From SLDF01 sp964537925 (GTDB lineage Bacteria > Bacteroidota > Bacteroidia > Chitinophagales > Saprospiraceae): 64,000 nt of DNA. Shown piece after piece: positions 55,650 through 63,951 of this stretch. The stretch covers positions 340,918-404,917 of the forward strand of contig CAZICV010000004.1 in assembly GCA_964537925.1 (NCBI GenBank), read 5' to 3'. The notes under the pieces are model-generated. The model was not told the origin of the DNA, did not search any database, and saw only the letters and a program-made list of their open reading frames with translations. The stretch's first letter is position 1. Every line of letters starts with the position of its first letter. Made by a program: the position numbers and the translations under genes.

Positions 55650-56057
55650 TTATTGGGGTATTTGTGAAGAATCGGTATACATGACTTCCCATTGGTGGCC
55701 ATCGGGATCCGCGAATGTATCGTAGTACATCCACCCATGATCTGCAGACTCCCTGTAGCGGCTGCCACCGTGGGCAAGCGCCGTACTTACAATCTGGTCT
55801 ACCTGTTCGCGACTTTCTACCTCTATGGCGACCAGCACCTGGGTAGTCGACCCGTCGGCGATCGCCCGGTTGGTGAATGTGGTAAACATCTCGTGAGAGA
55901 TCAGCATCGAGTAGATACTGCCTTCATTGAGCACCAGGCAGAGCGCATTGTCGTCGCTGAACTGCTCATTGAACGAGAAACCGAGACGGGTCCAGAATGC
56001 CCTCGTCCGGGCAAGGTCCCTGACCGGCAGATTGACATAAATCGATTTTGCTTTCAT
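55650..56057 (-). CDS. VOC (glyoxalase/bleomycin-resistance fold) protein
   Basis: A 135-residue protein of the vicinal-oxygen-chelate fold: YVNLPVRDLARTRAFWTRLGFSFNEQFSD at the start and YDTFADPDGHQWEVMY at the end, with paired beta-alpha-beta modules. These include dioxygenases, isomerases and binding proteins; no specific reaction can be named. First gene of an operon with the SRPBCC protein. Confidence 0.88.
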   Translation of the reverse strand: MKAKSIYVNLPVRDLARTRAFWTRLGFSFNEQFSDDNALCLVLNEGSIYSMLISHEMFTTFTNRAIADGSTTQVLVAIEVESREQVDQIVSTALAHGGSRYRESADHGWMYYDTFADPDGHQWEVMYTDSSQIPQ

Positions 56058-56430
56058 TGGTTTTTGTTTTTGTTGTCAGGTTCATTTTGGCTCAGCAGGC
56101 AAAACAGCTGCCACTGCCTGGTGAACGATGATGAAAATTAAGCGAATTCCCACAATTAAATACCGTTGATATCGCAATGTCGCGCACTGGTCCATGTACA
56201 GGACCGGGGGGAGCTCTGTACGCAGACTTCACTACTCTTTTTAACCCTGCCTGCCGCCGGTAAGTTGGCCGGCACTTCGCTGGGAAACTCACTGCTCCCG
56301 GATCGACAGGCTGCATACTTACCCAAGGTAACCGGCTGATCCGGTCAGATTGCTTTCTTGACCAAAATCAATGAAACCCCATTCAGGCCAGGGTAGCTTT
56401 GACCATCTTTCCTTTTAAAACCAATGTACT
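56058..56430. other. 373-bp intergenic region between divergent genes
   Basis: No open frame with family-like sequence. It holds the -7 box TAGCTTTG at 56394-56401 for the DUF4386 gene. No terminator or repeat is evident. Confidence 0.5.
56394..56401 (+). promoter_or_regulatory. -7 box of the DUF4386 gene
   Basis: TAGCTTTG, 29 nt before the ATG at 56431. No -33 TTTG. Confidence 0.45.
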
Positions 56431-57099
56431 ATGCACCGGCACAAAACGGCTGGCCGCCTCTTCGGGCTTTTTTTCATACTATCCTTTCTCTCCTATGCGA
56501 TCGGCTCCGGCCTCATGGCTATTCCATCAGGCGGCGACTATCCGACGATTGCCGAAATGGGCGTTTTGCGTGCACGTGCGGCCACGGGAGGCTTGCTGGC
56601 AGGATTGGTCCATACTCTGAGCAACCTGGGCTTACTGGCCATCATGTTCCATATCATCAAACCATATGGTCCCGCCTACGCCTACGTTTACCTGGGAGCC
56701 GGTCTCTTCAGCACTTTTATGTTGGCGGCCGGAGCGGTGTGGCTACTCATGCCCGTGATCGGGGCTGGTACTGTTACAACAGACCTTGTGCAGTGGCAAC
56801 AGTTGCTCGCTTCCTGCCAAGCCGCCAATTTCCTGGCCTATCAACTCGGTATGGCGGTTTGGGGGTTTGGTGGGCTGATCCTCTGTTACCTGCTCAGGCG
56901 ATCCGGCATCGTCCCGCGCATGTTGCCGGTCTGGGGCTGGGTGGGCTATATGGTCTTCATCACGGGCACGATTGCAGAGCTATATGGCACAGGCTACGGA
57001 ACTGCATTATCCATACCGGGTGGGCTCTTCGAGATCGCACTGAGTATATGGCTGATGATCAAGGGATTCGGCGGGCGTTGGATTAATGAGAAAAGGTAA
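56431..57099 (+). CDS. DUF4386 family membrane protein
   Basis: A 222-residue integral membrane protein with six hydrophobic segments. The start RHKTAGRLFGLFFILSFLSYAIG and the block QAANFLAYQLGMAVWGFGGLILCYLL (56819-56900) agree with the DUF4386 family as I know it. Function unknown. It is a single gene, 111 bp before the HigBA-type pair. Confidence 0.8.
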   Translation: MHRHKTAGRLFGLFFILSFLSYAIGSGLMAIPSGGDYPTIAEMGVLRARAATGGLLAGLVHTLSNLGLLAIMFHIIKPYGPAYAYVYLGAGLFSTFMLAAGAVWLLMPVIGAGTVTTDLVQWQQLLASCQAANFLAYQLGMAVWGFGGLILCYLLRRSGIVPRMLPVWGWVGYMVFITGTIAELYGTGYGTALSIPGGLFEIALSIWLMIKGFGGRWINEKR

Positions 57100-57198
57100 T
57101 GAACAACCTTTGCTAAGACGCTACATACCCGCGAGGAAAAGAAAATATACATCCAATGGAACTTTATACATAACCCATAAGCTATATAACCTATATGC

Positions 57199-57206
57199 TA
57201 TATTTG
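57199..57206 (+). promoter_or_regulatory. -7 box of the HigBA-type operon
   Basis: TATATTTG ends 3 nt before the toxin ATG at 57210, which would make the message leaderless. The preceding 25 bp repeat CTATATxxC and GCTATAT blocks, possibly an operator for the antitoxin. Confidence 0.5.
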
Positions 57207-57209
57207 TAA

Positions 57210-57566
57210 ATGGATTGGCAAATAGTATTTCACCCTGACTTCCTTGAAGAGTTCAACAAGCTCTCAGATGAAACACAGGACGATATACTGGCTAAATCCC
57301 TCCTGCTGAAGCAGTTTGGCCCCCATTTGGGAAGACCACACGCAGATACATTAGCTGGATCCAGACATAAAAATATGAAGGAGCTACGGCTGGAAACGGA
57401 TAATGCGGTTTGGAGAGTCGCCTTTGCATTTGATATAAAGCGAAAAGGAATACTGTTGGTAGCAGGGAATAAAAAAGGAAAAAACCAGGCCAATTTCTAC
57501 AAACAACTCATTAAGACGGCCGATGCACGTATGGATAAGCACTTAAACGATCATAAGAAAAGATAA
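57210..57566 (+). CDS. HigB-like toxin (Gp49 family, RelE/ParE superfamily)
   Basis: A 118-residue protein with the Gp49/HigB pattern: MDWQIVFHPDFLEEFNKLSDETQDDI, LGRPHADTLAGSRHKNMKELRL (57332-57398), WRVAFAFDIKRKGILLVAGNKKGKN and a basic C-terminus. HigB toxins cut translated mRNA on the ribosome. Its stop is directly followed by the antitoxin ATG (no gap). It is compact and unlike the longer toxin at 51494. Confidence 0.9.
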   Translation: MDWQIVFHPDFLEEFNKLSDETQDDILAKSLLLKQFGPHLGRPHADTLAGSRHKNMKELRLETDNAVWRVAFAFDIKRKGILLVAGNKKGKNQANFYKQLIKTADARMDKHLNDHKKR

Positions 57567-57893
57567 ATGGACACCTCGATTGAACAAGTACTCGATAGTC
57601 TTTCACCAGAGCGTCGACAGCGCATCCAAGCAAAGGCAAAGGAGTATATCAAAGAATACAAAACCCTTCAGGATCTACGCAAATCGCTGGGCATCACCCA
57701 GGATATGATCGCTTCACAGCAGGGCGTCAAACAAGTCAATATATCAAATCTTGAGAAGAGAGGCGATATGAGAATATCCACGCTTAAAAAGTATATCGAA
57801 TCCCTGGGATGTGAGCTTGAGATCTTCATCAGAACATCGGATAAAAGTATTGTGAAAATCGAAAATCTGCTGCGCAGTGATTCGGTCGATTAA
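57567..57893 (+). CDS. HigA-like antitoxin with Xre HTH
   Basis: A 108-residue protein with a helical N-terminus (SPERRQRIQAKAKEYIKEYK) followed by an HTH at about 44-81 (TQDMIASQQGVKQVNISNLE, ISTLKKYIESLG). It abuts the toxin gene, the toxin-first order typical of higBA. It neutralises the toxin and should repress the operon. No SecB-like gene follows. Confidence 0.9.
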   Translation: MDTSIEQVLDSLSPERRQRIQAKAKEYIKEYKTLQDLRKSLGITQDMIASQQGVKQVNISNLEKRGDMRISTLKKYIESLGCELEIFIRTSDKSIVKIENLLRSDSVD

Positions 57894-58117
57894 AAATGCG
57901 GTGAATTTCACCGACCAACATCAACGGCAAAGCAGCACAAGGTTATTTTCCACCAAAGTCAATCACCTGTCTTTTTTATCTCGAAAATGGATCAAACATT
58001 GATGTACACGCGGAAAGTGCCGGCCATCGAGTATATCCTATCAGCCAATAGCAAGGTTCGGGGCTTCTTATACCGGTAGCCGGTCTGCGGATGGATGACT
58101 AGGCGTTTGCAAAAGGC

Positions 58118-58696
58118 TCAGCTCTCCTTTCCGATCCTGCGCCTGATCCGGCTGAGGGTCTCGGGTTGCACTCCGATATAGCTGGCGATGTAGTACTGCG
58201 GTACTCTCTGCAACAAGGAGGGCCGGGTCCCGAGCAATCTCCTGTAACGCTGCCCGGCAGTATCGGTCATAAGCGACTGCATATACTCGGTCTGTGCGGC
58301 AAAGACGGTCTCCATCACCGCACGGGATATCGTCTCGAGTCGCGGAAATCGGCGAAAGATCTCCTGTGCCCGCTCCTCATTGCCGACAACGAGCACGGTG
58401 TCCTCCATGCAGACAAGAGAAGTCGCGGATGGAGCTGTACCTGTGAAACCCGTCAGCGATATAATCCAGTCATCCTCCGCGAAAAAACCTGTTGTAATCT
58501 CGGCATCCTCTACGACCCGGTATTGCCGTACCAGTCCTTCCACCACAAAATAGGTATCCGTGTGGTACTGTCCTTCACGCAGGATCAGGCTGCCCTTTGA
58601 AAACCGGTGCATGATCATACTCCCGGTCAGCGCCTGCTGCTCTTCTGCGGACAGCGTTGTGAACCTACTGAAGTAACGGATCAACTTGTCTTTCAT
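58118..58696 (-). CDS. Crp/Fnr-family transcriptional regulator
   Basis: A 192-residue regulator with an N-terminal cyclic-nucleotide-binding-type beta roll (MHRFSKGSLILREGQYHTDTYFVVEG) and a C-terminal HTH (VPQYYIASYIGVQPETLSRIRRRIG). The cAMP phosphate-binding arginine-glutamate motif is not obvious, so the ligand is unknown, as in most Bacteroidota members. It lies 17 nt after the SDR gene, so the two form an operon and it may regulate it. Confidence 0.9.
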   Translation of the reverse strand: MKDKLIRYFSRFTTLSAEEQQALTGSMIMHRFSKGSLILREGQYHTDTYFVVEGLVRQYRVVEDAEITTGFFAEDDWIISLTGFTGTAPSATSLVCMEDTVLVVGNEERAQEIFRRFPRLETISRAVMETVFAAQTEYMQSLMTDTAGQRYRRLLGTRPSLLQRVPQYYIASYIGVQPETLSRIRRRIGKES

Positions 58697-58713
58697 GGCC
58701 GGTTCTCATATGT

Positions 58714-59631
58714 TTATCGATATCCGCCGGTGTTGGCAGGCTTGCCAGCATCCTGTACTTCGACAAGATAGCGCCAGCAGTCCGGCTGCGATCCGTCTAT
58801 GTCGGTGGTGCCATAATGCAGGGCGAGCTCTCCGCTGGAGACGGACTGCCCCGTCCAGCGGAGCTTATCCCCATCTCCGGCAAGTGCTGCCAGTGCCCTG
58901 CCGATATAGCGCGGGGATTCCGATATGGCAAAATGGGGCTCCTGCGGAAGTGCATCTCTCCAGTTGGACTCCGATACGCCAAAATGCTCGAGCATGATCT
59001 CCGAGCGGAGCCAGCCCGGAGTCACAGCTACCGCAGCGGTGTTGTAAGGCGCAAGGTCCCTGGCATGCGCCCATGCCATACGTATAGGTGCATTCTTGGC
59101 CAGGTCATAGAACACCGAGAGGCGGTAGTTGTCCTTGTTGTATGCAGCTGTCCCGTCGGTAATCTCCACGAGCAGGCCTCCTGGCTGCCGGATCATGAGC
59201 GGGAGCATATAATGAGCCGTGATGAGGTGTGTATCGACCGCCAGGTGCAGCATACGCAGCCCCTTCTGCAGCGAGTGCTCCCATACCGGTTTGTTCCATT
59301 CGACCATGTACTCGCCGCCCCAGATATCGTTGATGAGTATATCCAACCGGCCATGGTCGCGATCGATCCGGCCAGCCAGCTGTTCCACCTGCGTGTCGAC
59401 GAGGTGATCTACGACCAGCGGGATCGCCATACCTCCTGCTTCGTTGATCAGTCTTGCGGTCTCTTCGATCGTCTCGGGCCGGCCGTACTCGGACGGTCGT
59501 CCGTCCGTCGAGCGACCGGTCACATATACAACCGCTCCCGCCATAGCGAGTTCGAGGGCGATGCCTCGTCCGGCGCCTCGGGTAGCCCCTGCGACCAAGG
59601 CTATTTTGCCATCGAGTCTTTTAGTGGTCAT
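58714..59631 (-). CDS. short-chain dehydrogenase/reductase
   Basis: A 305-residue SDR. The nucleotide site is VAGATRGAGRGIALELA (a TGxxxGxG variant). Further marks are DILINDIWGG in place of NNAG, and the catalytic Y-D-L-A-K (VFYDLAKNA). The catalytic serine region reads EITDGTA, with a threonine where serine is usual. The extra C-terminal 40 residues (LHYGTTDIDGSQPDCWRYL) are typical of a long bacterial subgroup. The substrate is unknown. First gene of the operon with the Crp-type regulator. Confidence 0.9.
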   Translation of the reverse strand: MTTKRLDGKIALVAGATRGAGRGIALELAMAGAVVYVTGRSTDGRPSEYGRPETIEETARLINEAGGMAIPLVVDHLVDTQVEQLAGRIDRDHGRLDILINDIWGGEYMVEWNKPVWEHSLQKGLRMLHLAVDTHLITAHYMLPLMIRQPGGLLVEITDGTAAYNKDNYRLSVFYDLAKNAPIRMAWAHARDLAPYNTAAVAVTPGWLRSEIMLEHFGVSESNWRDALPQEPHFAISESPRYIGRALAALAGDGDKLRWTGQSVSSGELALHYGTTDIDGSQPDCWRYLVEVQDAGKPANTGGYR

Positions 59632-59801
59632 CTTCTTCGTGTTGCTTTTTCCTGCTGCAGGGGGTGAATTTGCCAGGTTGCCTGATTTTGCGCCCGTTAC
59701 AGCAATCCCAATATAGTAAGATACGAAATATACCGGTCAAATACGAACGGCCGTCACACAATGATCTCCCTGTATCCCGGTGCAGGGCAGCCAGCCGGTA
59801 T

Positions 59802-60353
59802 TCAAAGAAGACAATCGGTCTTCAGCCTGTCCAGCACCATTGCCATACGCGACTCGTTGCTCCTGTCTCCCCTGATTTCCAGGACGGGACTCCGCGTACT
59901 CGCCATCCAATCGAGATGTACTTGCAAGGTCCTGTTGGCGATACCTTCATGCCTGTCGTAGTCTGCCGCCCAGGCCAGAAAACGATCAAGCTGTTCTCTG
60001 CGCACAGGGTCCGTATAGATGACCTCACCGTACCTGTCGAGTTCGCGCTCCTTCAGCCGCGCTATCCTGAGCTCCGCAGGGATGTACAGGAATACGACAA
60101 GATCGAATACCGGAAACAGCCCTTCTCCCCAGTGAATCACAGAGCCGCCCAGTATCCAGCTTCCAGCCTTGTCCAGGTCTGTCCTGATCCGCCGGTTTCT
60201 TTCGACGGGATCTCTTCTTTGTGTGAACGGCGTAACCGTATCCAGCCAGAAGTAGTCGTCGCTGTCGAAATAAGTGACGCCAAGTTCTGCCGCCAGTGAC
60301 AGACCTAAAGTAGTGACGCCGCTCCCCGACGCACCCAGCAGGTGTAGTTTCAT
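59802..60353 (-). CDS. nucleotide-kinase-like P-loop protein with altered Walker A
   Basis: A 183-residue protein from the ATG at 60353. Its N-terminus MKLHLLGASGSGVTTLGLSL is the P-loop of adenylate-kinase-like proteins, but the invariant lysine (GxxGSGKS/T) is valine. Downstream are FDSDDYFW, RNRRIRTDLDKAGSWILGGS and an R-rich lid (RIARLKERELDRYGE). Related proteins with GASGSGxTT are common, so it is a subfamily trait rather than a sequencing error. ATP binding may be weak or different. It follows the VOC gene by 13 nt. Confidence 0.75.
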   Translation of the reverse strand: MKLHLLGASGSGVTTLGLSLAAELGVTYFDSDDYFWLDTVTPFTQRRDPVERNRRIRTDLDKAGSWILGGSVIHWGEGLFPVFDLVVFLYIPAELRIARLKERELDRYGEVIYTDPVRREQLDRFLAWAADYDRHEGIANRTLQVHLDWMASTRSPVLEIRGDRSNESRMAMVLDRLKTDCLL

Positions 60354-60366
60354 CGGCAGTTCCTTC

Positions 60367-60786
60367 CTATTGTGGTGGATTGTCCGGAAGCCCGGAGCTT
60401 CTTTGCGCAAATGCAATGATGTGCCCATCCGGATCGGCGAAGTAACAGGCGTCATCGCCCCAGTCCCTGCCTGAGACGGGGCTGATCAGCTTCGCTCCAC
60501 AGTGGAGCGCATTGTCGTACTCAGCCTGTACATCGTCTACGTACAGGTATAATTCGCAACGCGGGATACCATTGCCTTCGCCGGGGTGCGGTGTTTTATC
60601 CCTTAATATCTTTGCGATACCTGCGTTGGGCATGAGGCCTATCCTGCAGTTATCCGTCAGGTGAAATTCGGTCATTCCTGGCACATCGAGGTCAGGAGCC
60701 TGCCGGAATATCCTGCTGTAGAATGCGCAACTGGCCTGCTGGTCGCTGACATAGAGAATGGTCTCGATGAGTCTGATATGTTTCAT
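60367..60786 (-). CDS. VOC-fold protein
   Basis: A 139-residue protein from the ATG at 60786 (MKHIRLIETILYVSDQQASC). It has the VOC pattern ETILYVSDQQASCAFYSRIF...CELYLYVDDVQAEYDNALHCGAKLISPVSGRDWGDDACYFADPDGHIIAF (60380-60770). The ending PDGHIIAF is typical of bleomycin-resistance/glyoxalase relatives. The reaction is unknown. First gene of a two-gene operon with the P-loop protein. Confidence 0.86.
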   Translation of the reverse strand: MKHIRLIETILYVSDQQASCAFYSRIFRQAPDLDVPGMTEFHLTDNCRIGLMPNAGIAKILRDKTPHPGEGNGIPRCELYLYVDDVQAEYDNALHCGAKLISPVSGRDWGDDACYFADPDGHIIAFAQRSSGLPDNPPQ

Positions 60787-61133
60787 CGGTTTCTTTCGGG
60801 GTTGGGCTTTCTCAAAGAAACGTGTCCGCCGGGATACAGCCAAGAAAGTACTGTTGTCTTTCTGTTACAAACTTCAGGATTTCTTCGCTCAGCCCGGTGA
60901 TCCCGAAGAGAGAGGCTTATTAAAGTCAGCTAATGTACTCCTGAGTAAAATCTGCATCCCCGGGTGATCCTGGGATTACCTCGCTACCGCTCGGTGATCT
61001 CATAGGGAGAGGCCTCAAAACAAAGCAAGCCCAGCCACTTAGTGACCAAGTTTTGTTGTTTAACAGTCCTTTCAAGCAAACTTGATAGCCCATTAAACAG
61101 CAAAACCCCGCTATCGCGGGGCTTGCTTTGTTT
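60787..61133. other. 347-bp intergenic region with tRNA terminator
   Basis: No coding sequence recognised. The right end holds the stem-loop that terminates the tRNA-Ser transcript. Two copies of an AAACAGCAAAAC/GTTTTGTTGTTTAACAG-like motif lie near 61053-61105. Confidence 0.5.
61106..61121 (-). terminator. terminator of tRNA-Ser
   Basis: CCCCGC-TATC-GCGGGG forms a 6-bp GC stem. On the minus strand it is followed by TTTTGCTGTTTAA. Confidence 0.8.
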
Positions 61134-61224
61134 TGGCGGAGAGACAGGGATTCGAACCCTGGAGACCCTTTTGGAGCCTACACACTTTCCAGGCGTGCGC
61201 CTTCGACCGCTCGGCCATCTCTCC
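61134..61224 (-). tRNA. tRNA-Ser (anticodon GGA)
   Basis: On the minus strand it reads GGAGAGATGGCCGAGCGG... and ends TCTCTCCGCCA, so CCA is encoded. The 7-bp acceptor stem (GGAGAGA/TCTCTCC) is perfect. The anticodon loop is CTGGAAA, giving anticodon GGA (codons UCC/UCU). A long variable arm (GTAGGCTCCAAAAGGGTCTC region) and GGTTCGAATCC in the T arm confirm class II tRNA-Ser. Confidence 0.95.
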
Positions 61225-61318
61225 GTGTAACCGCAATTCTGCTTAGAGAAATACGGTCAGGGCCGCAAATTTCGTGAAAAATCCGATCAAAATATAGCGC
61301 TGCCGACAAAAAGTATTT

Positions 61319-62098
61319 TCAGGCGAATAGCTTGAGGGCATTCCGGGTGGTAGCCGCGGCTACTTCGTCGATTGAAATACCCTGTGCTTCTGCCAGACGG
61401 GCTGCTATCAGCGGGATGTAACTGCTCTCATTGCGCTGGCCGCGATGGGGCGTCGGCGGCAGATAAGGTGCGTCTGTCTCCAGGACCAGCCACTCAAGTG
61501 GTATACCTGCCACGACATCGGGCAGCGTAGATTTTTTATAGGTCAGCACGCCGCCGATGCCCATATAAAAGCCCAGCCCGGCGATACGACGCGCCTGCTC
61601 AGCATCTCCGCTGAAGCAATGAAATACCCCGCGCAGCCTGCCATCCTGCAATTCGCTCACCAGGTCGATCAGGATATCGATCGACTCCCTGCTGTGGATC
61701 ACGATGGGCCGGCCGAGCTCTCCCGCCCACCGCGCCTGGGTGATGAATGCTTCCCTCTGCCAGTCCAGGGTGCTTTTGTCCCAGTACAGGTCAATACCGA
61801 TCTCGCCTATGGCTACCCACTCACGCCGGTCGAGCCAGTTACGTACCATATCGAGTTCGGTCGCAAAGTTTTCACCGACGGAACAGGGATGCAGGCCCAT
61901 CATGGCAAATGCCCGGCCCGGCCAGGCAGTTTCCAGGGCCAGCATGACTTCTATCGAGCTGCTGTCCACGTTGGGCAGATAGATCCGCTCCACACCTGCG
62001 TCGATAGCACGACGCATCATATCGTCGCGATCCTCATCAAATGCAGCAGCGTAAAGGTGTGCATGTGTGTCGATATAACCGGTGGTAGTCATTTCCAT
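61319..62098 (-). CDS. TatD-family metal-dependent hydrolase (DNase)
   Basis: A 259-residue TIM-barrel metalloenzyme. H12 and H14 in YIDTHAHLYA bind metal; so do E in WVAIGEIGIDLYW, H in PIVIHSRES and VFHCFSGD, and D in LVLETDAPYLPP. TatD proteins are 3'-5' exonucleases or deoxyribonucleases acting in DNA repair and turnover, found in nearly all bacteria. It is divergent from the RNase H gene, with its promoter box 7 nt from the ATG. Confidence 0.93.
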   Translation of the reverse strand: MEMTTTGYIDTHAHLYAAAFDEDRDDMMRRAIDAGVERIYLPNVDSSSIEVMLALETAWPGRAFAMMGLHPCSVGENFATELDMVRNWLDRREWVAIGEIGIDLYWDKSTLDWQREAFITQARWAGELGRPIVIHSRESIDILIDLVSELQDGRLRGVFHCFSGDAEQARRIAGLGFYMGIGGVLTYKKSTLPDVVAGIPLEWLVLETDAPYLPPTPHRGQRNESSYIPLIAARLAEAQGISIDEVAAATTRNALKLFA

Positions 62099-62105
62099 AG
62101 ATATG

Positions 62106-62113
62106 CAAAGTTA
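62106..62113 (-). promoter_or_regulatory. -7 box of tatD
   Basis: It reads TAACTTTG on the minus strand, 7 nt before the ATG at 62098. A nearly leaderless message is implied. Confidence 0.55.
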
Positions 62114-62132
62114 GGGATTCATTCAAAAAAGA

Positions 62133-62140
62133 TACTTTTG
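62133..62140 (+). promoter_or_regulatory. -7 box of the RNase H gene
   Basis: TACTTTTG ends 7 nt before the ATG at 62148. It is divergent from the tatD box, 19 bp away. Confidence 0.55.
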
Positions 62141-62147
62141 AGGCTGT

Positions 62148-62777
62148 ATGGCCAAACAGAAACCAAAGTACTACGTGGTGTGGAGCGGCAGGATCCCGGG
62201 TATATACCGGGACTGGGCCTCGTGCAAAGCCCAGGTAGAGGGCGTAGCGGGAGCCAGATACAAGGCTTTCGACTCCCTGGCGGAGGCGGAAGCGGCTCTG
62301 CGCAACGGGCCTGCAGCAGCTGCAAAACGGGCTAACACGGCTAAGGCCACACCGGCGTCAAAGGGTGGGATCATCCGGCAGTCACTCTCAGTGGATGCCG
62401 CCTGCAGTGGCAATCCCGGCACAATGGAATACCGCGGAGTGATCACTTCGAGCAACAAGGAAGTGTTCCGTATGGGGCCTTACCGGGACGGCACGAACAA
62501 TATCGGTGAATTCCTGGCGATCGTACACGGCCTGGCCTTCCTGCGCGAAAAAGGCTATCCTCAACTACCGATCTACACGGACTCCCGCACTGCGCTGGCG
62601 TGGATACGAAACAAGAAGGCCAATACGAAACTGCCGCGTACAGGACGCAACGGCGAACTCTTCACCCTCATCGCCCGGGCGGAAGACTGGTTGATGAAAA
62701 ACCGGTACGAAAATCCTATACTGAAATGGGAGACGGAGGCCTGGGGAGAGATCCCTGCAGACTTCGGGCGCAAGTGA
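62148..62777 (+). CDS. rnhA: ribonuclease H1 with N-terminal viroplasmin domain
   Basis: A 209-residue RNase HI. Residues 6-50 are the caulimovirus-viroplasmin type domain (KYYVVWSGRIPGIYRDWASCKAQVEG, 62166-62243), which binds RNA-DNA hybrids. The catalytic domain from about 74 has D83 (SVDAACSGNPG), E121 (NNIGEFLAIV) and D145 (IYTDSRTAL) and a late acidic residue near the C-terminus (WGEIPADFGRK). It removes RNA from hybrids during replication. Confidence 0.93.
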   Translation: MAKQKPKYYVVWSGRIPGIYRDWASCKAQVEGVAGARYKAFDSLAEAEAALRNGPAAAAKRANTAKATPASKGGIIRQSLSVDAACSGNPGTMEYRGVITSSNKEVFRMGPYRDGTNNIGEFLAIVHGLAFLREKGYPQLPIYTDSRTALAWIRNKKANTKLPRTGRNGELFTLIARAEDWLMKNRYENPILKWETEAWGEIPADFGRK

Positions 62778-62787
62778 TGCACCCTGT

Positions 62788-63351
62788 CTAGCGGATGGCC
62801 GCGAACTTCATGCGGTACTCGGCATCTATCTTGCCCTGGCGGATCTGTTCGAGCTTGCGGCGGATCATGGTTTTCTTCAGGGGCTTGAGGTGTTCGATGA
62901 ACAGCACGCCCTCGATATGATCGTATTCGTGCTGGATGACCCTGGCAGTGACCCCCTCCACGACTTCTTCGTGCTCTGCAAATGAGGCATCGCAGTAGCG
63001 GATGCGTATCCTTGAGGGCCTGTCTACGTCTCCACGTATACCCGGTATCGACAGACATCCTTCTTCATAAGGCTTGACATCGCCTTCCTGCTCTATGATC
63101 TCTGCATTGATAAACACCTGTTTGCGGCCTTTTTCCCCGTCTTTGGCTTCATCCAGTACAAGGGTGGAGTCGATCACGAAGAGACGGATCGGCAGCCCGA
63201 CCTGCGGTGCTGCGAGCCCTACACCGTGCGCCTGGTACATCGTTTCAAACATATCGCTGATCAGCTGCTCCAGGCCGGGATAATCCGGTCCGATGGGCGC
63301 TGCTTTTTTCTTCAGTACAGGCTGCCCGTAGGCGTATATCGGTAAGATCAT
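62788..63351 (-). CDS. def: peptide deformylase
   Basis: A 187-residue metalloenzyme that removes the formyl group from new proteins. The three family motifs are intact: GVGLAAPQVG (43-52), EEGCLSIPG with C99, and QHEYDHIEGVLF with H141, E142 and H145. It follows ruvX on the same strand with a 63-nt gap and has its own promoter box. Confidence 0.97.
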   Translation of the reverse strand: MILPIYAYGQPVLKKKAAPIGPDYPGLEQLISDMFETMYQAHGVGLAAPQVGLPIRLFVIDSTLVLDEAKDGEKGRKQVFINAEIIEQEGDVKPYEEGCLSIPGIRGDVDRPSRIRIRYCDASFAEHEEVVEGVTARVIQHEYDHIEGVLFIEHLKPLKKTMIRRKLEQIRQGKIDAEYRMKFAAIR

Positions 63352-63376
63352 GATGAGCTGCTGAATTATGAATGCG

Positions 63377-63384
63377 CAAAAATA
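63377..63384 (-). promoter_or_regulatory. -7 box of def
   Basis: It reads TATTTTTG on the minus strand, 25 nt before the ATG at 63351. Confidence 0.5.
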
Positions 63385-63414
63385 AGAAAACCGGGGACTT
63401 ACGCGGGCGCAGGC

Positions 63415-63828
63415 TTACCGGTGGCGCTCCATATATTCCTGGAGGATCAGCACCGCGCTGACCTTGTCTACTAAAGCCTTGTCGCGGCGTTTTTGTTTGC
63501 GCGCTCCGCTGTCCAGGATCACTTGTTTCGCCCTGGTGGATGTAAATGCTTCATCGATACGTGCGACCGGCAACCCGGGCCGTAGCTTGTGTATAAAACG
63601 TATCAACTCCTGTATATCTGTCTCAAGTTCCGTACTCGTGCCATCGGCATGCAGCGGGAGCCCGATGACCAGCGTACCGACCGGCTCCCTGGACATATAA
63701 TCCCGCAGGAACTCCCTCAGCCTGGGTGTCTCGACCGTCGGCAATCCGCCGGCGATGATCTGCAGGGGATCGGACACAGCTATGCCGCATCGCTTGCGCC
63801 CGTAGTCTATAGCCAGTATCCGTTCCAT
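63415..63828 (-). CDS. ruvX: RuvX/YqgF pre-16S rRNA nuclease (putative Holliday junction resolvase)
   Basis: A 137-residue RNase H-fold protein. It starts MERILAIDYGRKRCGIAVSD with catalytic D8, then VIGLPLHADGT and the late VARIDEAFTSTRA and RDKALVDKVSAVLILQEYM blocks with the second and third acidic residues. In E. coli YqgF processes 16S rRNA 5' ends; the resolvase name is historical. The promoter box lies 4 nt before the ATG. Confidence 0.95.
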   Translation of the reverse strand: MERILAIDYGRKRCGIAVSDPLQIIAGGLPTVETPRLREFLRDYMSREPVGTLVIGLPLHADGTSTELETDIQELIRFIHKLRPGLPVARIDEAFTSTRAKQVILDSGARKQKRRDKALVDKVSAVLILQEYMERHR

Positions 63829-63832
63829 CGCG

Positions 63833-63840
63833 CAAAGTTA
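63833..63840 (-). promoter_or_regulatory. -7 box of ruvX
   Basis: It reads TAACTTTG on the minus strand, only 4 nt (CGCG) before the ATG at 63828. Transcription would start at or inside the start codon. Confidence 0.55.
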
Positions 63841-63874
63841 GGAAAGCTAAGACAGCTGTGGACTAAATAAAAAA

Positions 63875-63905
63875 GACCCTCTCCGCCCTATGGCGGAGAA
63901 GGGTC
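63875..63905 (-). terminator. terminator of the T9SS cargo gene at the window end
   Basis: GACCCTCTCCGCC-CTAT-GGCGGAGAAGGGTC is a 13-bp stem with one bulge. On the minus strand it is followed by TTTTTTATTT. Confidence 0.9.
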
Positions 63906-63951
63906 CACATCCCAAAAACAGTAACAGTATTCTACTGAGTCTACTTCTTTA

